Source: Patescibacteria group bacterium (GTDB lineage Bacteria > Patescibacteriota > Minisyncoccia > Phycocordibacterales > UBA2100). Taken from it: a DNA stretch of 9,297 nucleotides. Location: positions 1 through 9,297 of the forward strand of contig WFWP01000079.1 in assembly GCA_015491055.1 (NCBI GenBank), written 5' to 3'. A program made the translations under genes and the position numbers. The notes under the pieces are model-generated. The model was not told the DNA's origin, did no database searches, and saw only the letters and a program-made list of their open reading frames with translations. Positions 6,195-9,297 of this stretch are shown here, in pieces (within the stretch, counting starts at the first letter, position 1; each line of letters begins with the position of its first letter).

Positions 6195-7151
6195 TTACAT
6201 GCTCTTTTTACGATACCTTTCTTTTATGTATACCAACAGCGGACTTGCCAAAAATATACTTGAATAAGTGCCCGCCATAACTCCCGCAATAAGTGTCAAA
6301 GCGAAATTTTTGGTGACCTCCGGACCCAAGAAATATAATGCCAACAACATAATTAAAGTTGTCAATGAGGTATTTATCGATCTTACGATTGTGTCATCCA
6401 ACGCTTTTCCAACAGTATCTTCAAAGTTCTCGTTTTTAACCCCCAAACGCACATTGTTCTTCAATCTTTCTCTTATTCTGTCAAACACAACTATGGTGTC
6501 GTTAACCGAATAACCCAAAATCGCCAACAAAGCCATAACAAACAATACACCCACTTCCGCCCCCCATAAATATCCCATAATGGCAAAAATGCCCACGGGA
6601 ATTAAAATATCATGAATTAATGCCAAAATCGCCACGATTCCAAAAATCCAAGATGAAACACCGTGATTATCCCTTGTGATCTTCACTATACCTTCGGGAG
6701 TCTCTTCTCGTTTAACTATCTCGGGACGGAAGGCGAATGCTACAAATAACACTATGGCCGTCACAACCAACAAAATCGCCCAGACCGCTTTCCTCTTTAA
6801 CTCATTTCCTATAATCGGGCCCACTTCGCTGAAACCTCCGACACTCGCGTCGGCACCCTCCAATATGGAGAACAATCTTTCTCTTTGATCCGAATCAATG
6901 GCTTTAGTTCTCAATACGAAGTTATTATTTCCGGAATTTCTCAATGAATACTCGCCGAGACTCAAATTATCCAGTTCTTTGATCAAAGAATCTTTTACAC
7001 ATTCTTCGCGCTCACATGAAAACTCAATGAGCGCGCCTCCGGTAAAATCAATACTCAATTTCAACCCAAAAACCGATACGGCGCCGATTGAAAACAAAAT
7101 CGTCAATATCGTGATACCGAAAAAAATGCTCTTATGCTTTATTATTTTCAT
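6195..7151 (-). CDS. secF: protein translocase subunit SecF
   Basis: SecF is the partner of SecD in the SecDF export-assisting complex. The 318-residue protein has a first membrane segment (about 9-29), then LSIDFTGGALIE (32-43), and a periplasmic-type P1 domain to about residue 120. Five more hydrophobic segments follow. Family motifs include LALIHDILIPVG (176-187), GYSVNDTIVVFDRIRE (213-228, with D218 and D224) and RSINTSLTTL (257-266). Two oddities are visible. About 25 polar residues (142-166) sit in the cytoplasmic loop between segments 2 and 3, which is short in E. coli SecF. A cysteine pair, C46 and C51, lies just after the first segment on the outer side. The ATG overlaps the secD stop as ATGA; a weak GTGGAT upstream may act as ribosome binding site. 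It ends in TAA just before the infA promoter candidate. Confidence 0.97.
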   Translation of the reverse strand: MKIIKHKSIFFGITILTILFSIGAVSVFGLKLSIDFTGGALIEFSCEREECVKDSLIKELDNLSLGEYSLRNSGNNNFVLRTKAIDSDQRERLFSILEGADASVGGFSEVGPIIGNELKRKAVWAILLVVTAIVLFVAFAFRPEIVKREETPEGIVKITRDNHGVSSWIFGIVAILALIHDILIPVGIFAIMGYLWGAEVGVLFVMALLAILGYSVNDTIVVFDRIRERLKNNVRLGVKNENFEDTVGKALDDTIVRSINTSLTTLIMLLALYFLGPEVTKNFALTLIAGVMAGTYSSIFLASPLLVYIKERYRKKSM

Positions 7152-8464
7152 AATCCACTTCTTATTCCGTTGCCGAATAATATTCTTATAAAACCTTTGT
7201 TTTCATAATCACCTATAGAAAACAATAGAAGGCGGGTAATTACAATAGCCGTAAACATGGATACAATCACGCCCATGCCGAAAACAAGGGCAAACCCTTT
7301 AAGTAAACTGGTTCCAAACCAAAACAATATTATTGCGGTAATCACACTGGACAAATTACCATCTCGTATTGACGGCCACGCTCTTTTGAATGCCATCTCC
7401 AAAGCGTTATGCGTCCATGCGCCTTTTTCTCTCAACTCTTCTTTCAATCTTTCAAATATAAGCACATTTGCGTCAACCGCCAATCCGATTGAAAGTATGA
7501 ACCCTGCGATTCCCGCGGCGGTAAGGGTGACCGGCAAGAGTTTGAATATGGCGAGCATAATCGCTATGTAAATTCCCAAAGATATAACAGCCACCAATCC
7601 GGGCAATCTATACCAAACCGCCAAAAACAAAGCTACAAAAAACAGACCCCAAACCCCCGCACTAACACCTCTGTCAACCGCATCGGCACCCAAACTTGCG
7701 CCTATTGTTTGGGCTGAAAGCAATTCTATACTCACCGGCAATGCTCCGTAATTCAAATTGCGTACCAATTCGCGGGCTTCGTCCGGAGTAAATCCTCCGC
7801 TAACCATGGCCCGCCCCCCGGGTATTTCCTCTCGTATAACCGGAGTACTTATGGGAATACCGTCCAAAAAAATTCCCATCACCTTTCCAACATTGTCTTT
7901 TGTAAGTTTTGCAAACAAATCCCCGCCTTCTTTGTTAAACTGCAAAATAACCACGGGCTCATTTGACAATCCTCCCGATGATCCGAATTCAAGAGTGGCC
8001 CTTTTTAGGTATTTGCCCGTCAACCCCGTGTACTCCCATTCGGTAACATTTTTCCCCTCGTCTCCCGTGACAATATTCTCCATTTTAAATTCCAATACGG
8101 GGGTCTTGCCTATCATGTCAATCGCATCTTGAGTATCGCTTACACCCGGCAATTCAACTATCAATCTATCTTGCCCTCCGGCTCTCTGAACTTGAATCAA
8201 CGGTTCCGCCACGCCAAACACATTCACCCTTCTTTCTATTACGTCACGCAACGCGGTCATCGAGTCTCTTCTCTCGGATTTTGGTATGGATTCAGTATTT
8301 GCTTTATATAAAAGTAGTGTGCCTCCGGATAAATCAAGCCCGAGCTTGAAGGGGTAACTCCCAAATTGTTCGTCGCCTTTGGGTATTTCACTGTCATACA
8401 CAAACCACCCCGTAAAAAGTCCCATCAACAACAAAACCAATGCGATCAACCTATTTTTCATCAT
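7148..8464 (-). CDS. secD: protein translocase subunit SecD
   Basis: SecD is a membrane subunit that works with SecF to help preprotein export through SecYEG, using the proton or sodium motive force. The 438-residue protein has an N-terminal membrane segment (about 5-23), then the conserved LGLDLSGGT motif (41-49) opening the extracytoplasmic P1 region. This is followed by DGIPISTPVI (201-210) and a C-terminal bundle of five hydrophobic segments from about residue 265. The family's ion-path motif SIGLAVDANVLIFERLKEE is at 325-343, with the key aspartate D331. The length suits a compact SecD (E. coli has 615). The start is ATG at 8464, immediately followed by a second ATG; no clear Shine-Dalgarno sequence decides between them. 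It overlaps secF by four bases (ATGA), implying coupled translation and paired production. Identity is certain. Confidence 0.97.
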   Translation of the reverse strand: MMKNRLIALVLLLMGLFTGWFVYDSEIPKGDEQFGSYPFKLGLDLSGGTLLLYKANTESIPKSERRDSMTALRDVIERRVNVFGVAEPLIQVQRAGGQDRLIVELPGVSDTQDAIDMIGKTPVLEFKMENIVTGDEGKNVTEWEYTGLTGKYLKRATLEFGSSGGLSNEPVVILQFNKEGGDLFAKLTKDNVGKVMGIFLDGIPISTPVIREEIPGGRAMVSGGFTPDEARELVRNLNYGALPVSIELLSAQTIGASLGADAVDRGVSAGVWGLFFVALFLAVWYRLPGLVAVISLGIYIAIMLAIFKLLPVTLTAAGIAGFILSIGLAVDANVLIFERLKEELREKGAWTHNALEMAFKRAWPSIRDGNLSSVITAIILFWFGTSLLKGFALVFGMGVIVSMFTAIVITRLLLFSIGDYENKGFIRILFGNGIRSGL

Positions 8465-8494
8465 ATGAAAGATTTAATTTATATCGTGCAACAC

Positions 8495-8522
8495 AGTATA
8501 TATGCAAAAACACAAAACACAA
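8495..8522 (-). promoter_or_regulatory. weak promoter candidate upstream of secD
   Basis: In the 58-base gap between the methyltransferase and secD, a TATACT (minus strand, 8495-8500) matches the -10 consensus at five of six positions. A TTGTGT lies 16 bases upstream (8517-8522) but matches only TTG of the -35. A start near 8488 would give a leader of about 24 bases. The gap is AT-rich, so a chance match is quite possible, and secDF could equally be read from upstream. Confidence 0.25.
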
Positions 8523-9297
8523 TCATCGCTTCATATCATGCTGTAACATGTTGAAACAATGCTTATTCCATATTCGTTTCCATTCATAAACCGCTATTGC
8601 CGCAGATACGGCAACATTGAGAGATTCAACCCCGTTTTCCATGGGAATGTGTGCCACGAAATCGCAATTGCGCTTTACGAGTTCGCTTATGCCCGACCCT
8701 TCGGATCCCAAAACCAAAACGGACATATTGTCAAAATCGCAATCCCATATATTCTGATTTGTCGCATTATTATTACTCGTATTATCCATATCAATGCCGT
8801 AAATCCAAAATCCCATCTTTTTTAATTTACCCAATGTATCAACCAAATTGGACACTTGTATTACGGGCGCCTTGGCAACGGTTCCGGCGGAAGTTTTAAA
8901 AACTGTCGCGTTAACCGGAACTTGGCGCGCATTTGCCACAAATATCCCGCTCGCGCCGGCCGCGCACGCGGAACGAACAATGGCGCCGAAATTCCCGGGA
9001 TCCTCAATTCTGTCCAGCACCAAAACAAGTTTGCATTTATCACCGTTGCTCATTACCGTTTTTTTCCATTCATCAAAATTCAAATATGCAAATCCCTTCA
9101 ATTTGGCGACAACACCCTGAGTATTGGAATCTGCAATGGCAAACTTTTCAATATACCGCAATGACATTCGTTTCACCGGTACTCGCGCCATGCGCGCCAA
9201 TCTCATTACATTCTTTATGCGAATATTGTTATGCGATAACTCATCTAAAAACACTTCCAACACATCTCCGGGTTTTGCTTTCAATACCTCAATCACG
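8523..9297 (-). CDS. rlmB: SpoU/TrmH-family rRNA 2'-O-ribose methyltransferase, 5'-truncated by window edge
   Basis: This is the C-terminal ~257 residues of an S-adenosylmethionine-dependent RNA 2'-O-ribose methyltransferase of the SPOUT (trefoil-knot) fold. All three SpoU motifs are visible, counting from the first complete codon: GNFGAIVRSA at about 101-110, VLGSEGSGIS at 195-204, and IPMENGVESLNVAVSAAI at 217-234. The start of the visible part, VIEVLKAKPG, resembles the beginning of the family's N-terminal substrate-binding domain, and a QGVVA motif follows at 60-64. The first full codon is GTG, but it aligns as an internal valine of the usual 'HAVIEAL' segment, so the true start is probably a few codons beyond the window. 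The gene ends in TGA, 58 bases before secD. The family assignment is firm. RlmB (23S G2251 in E. coli) is the best guess, but the target nucleotide cannot be told from other TrmH-type enzymes by motifs alone. Confidence 0.9.
   Translation of the reverse strand, partial: VIEVLKAKPGDVLEVFLDELSHNNIRIKNVMRLARMARVPVKRMSLRYIEKFAIADSNTQGVVAKLKGFAYLNFDEWKKTVMSNGDKCKLVLVLDRIEDPGNFGAIVRSACAAGASGIFVANARQVPVNATVFKTSAGTVAKAPVIQVSNLVDTLGKLKKMGFWIYGIDMDNTSNNNATNQNIWDCDFDNMSVLVLGSEGSGISELVKRNCDFVAHIPMENGVESLNVAVSAAIAVYEWKRIWNKHCFNMLQHDMKR

Noticed and set aside
1..9297. Alternative genetic code with TGA as glycine
   Set aside because: TGA ends rpmJ, infA, rpoA, secD, rpsI and the methyltransferase exactly where these families end, so it acts as a stop.
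1..9297. Mobile element, CRISPR array, tRNA or defence system
   Set aside because: No direct-repeat array, transposase, integrase, tRNA cloverleaf or unknown gene cluster is visible; essentially all sequence is core genes and short gaps.

Overview
The window is a compact block of core information-processing and secretion genes. Every supported gene lies on the minus strand, so transcription runs from high to low coordinates. The proteins point to a Candidate Phyla Radiation bacterium, most likely a Parcubacteria-type lineage. Reasons are the short L13, the Parcubacteria-like primase N-terminus, the AT-rich coding sequence with tiny or overlapping junctions, and the order infA-rpmJ-rpsM-rpsK-rpsD-rpoA-rplQ-rplM-rpsI. 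TGA is used as an ordinary stop in several genes (rlmB-like, secD, infA, rpmJ, rpoA, rpsI), which argues against the Gracilibacteria/Absconditabacteria code in which TGA is glycine. The taxonomic call is inference from sequence resemblance.

Layout in transcription order. (1) 9297-8523: the 3' part of a SpoU/TrmH-family rRNA 2'-O-methyltransferase, cut by the window edge. (2) 8464-6195: secD and secF, overlapping by ATGA, the two-gene SecDF membrane complex. (3) 6194-6079: a 116-base gap with a promoter candidate and a potentially structured leader. (4) 6078-1923: the alpha-operon-type cluster of translation initiation factor IF-1, L36 (a 38-codon gene), S13, S11, S4, RNA polymerase alpha, L17, L13 and S9. 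(5) 1797-70: dnaG primase, with its own extended -10 promoter between rpsI and the dnaG start. (6) 54-1: the possible first 18 codons of the next gene, cut by the window edge.

The genes fit one theme. The central cluster makes initiation factor, ribosomal proteins and the polymerase assembly subunit; SecDF supports protein export; the methyltransferase modifies rRNA; the primase starts replication. secDF sits directly upstream of infA where many bacteria have secY-adk-map. There is no stretch above 300 bases without a gene, and I see no mobile element, CRISPR array, tRNA or rRNA.

I found no convincing undescribed system. The items most worth a second look are the possible structured infA leader, the substitutions in the DNA-contacting face of the RpoA C-terminal domain, a loop insertion and a cysteine pair in SecF, S13 substitutions, the general weakness of Shine-Dalgarno sequences, and start-site corrections for dnaG and rpsI.
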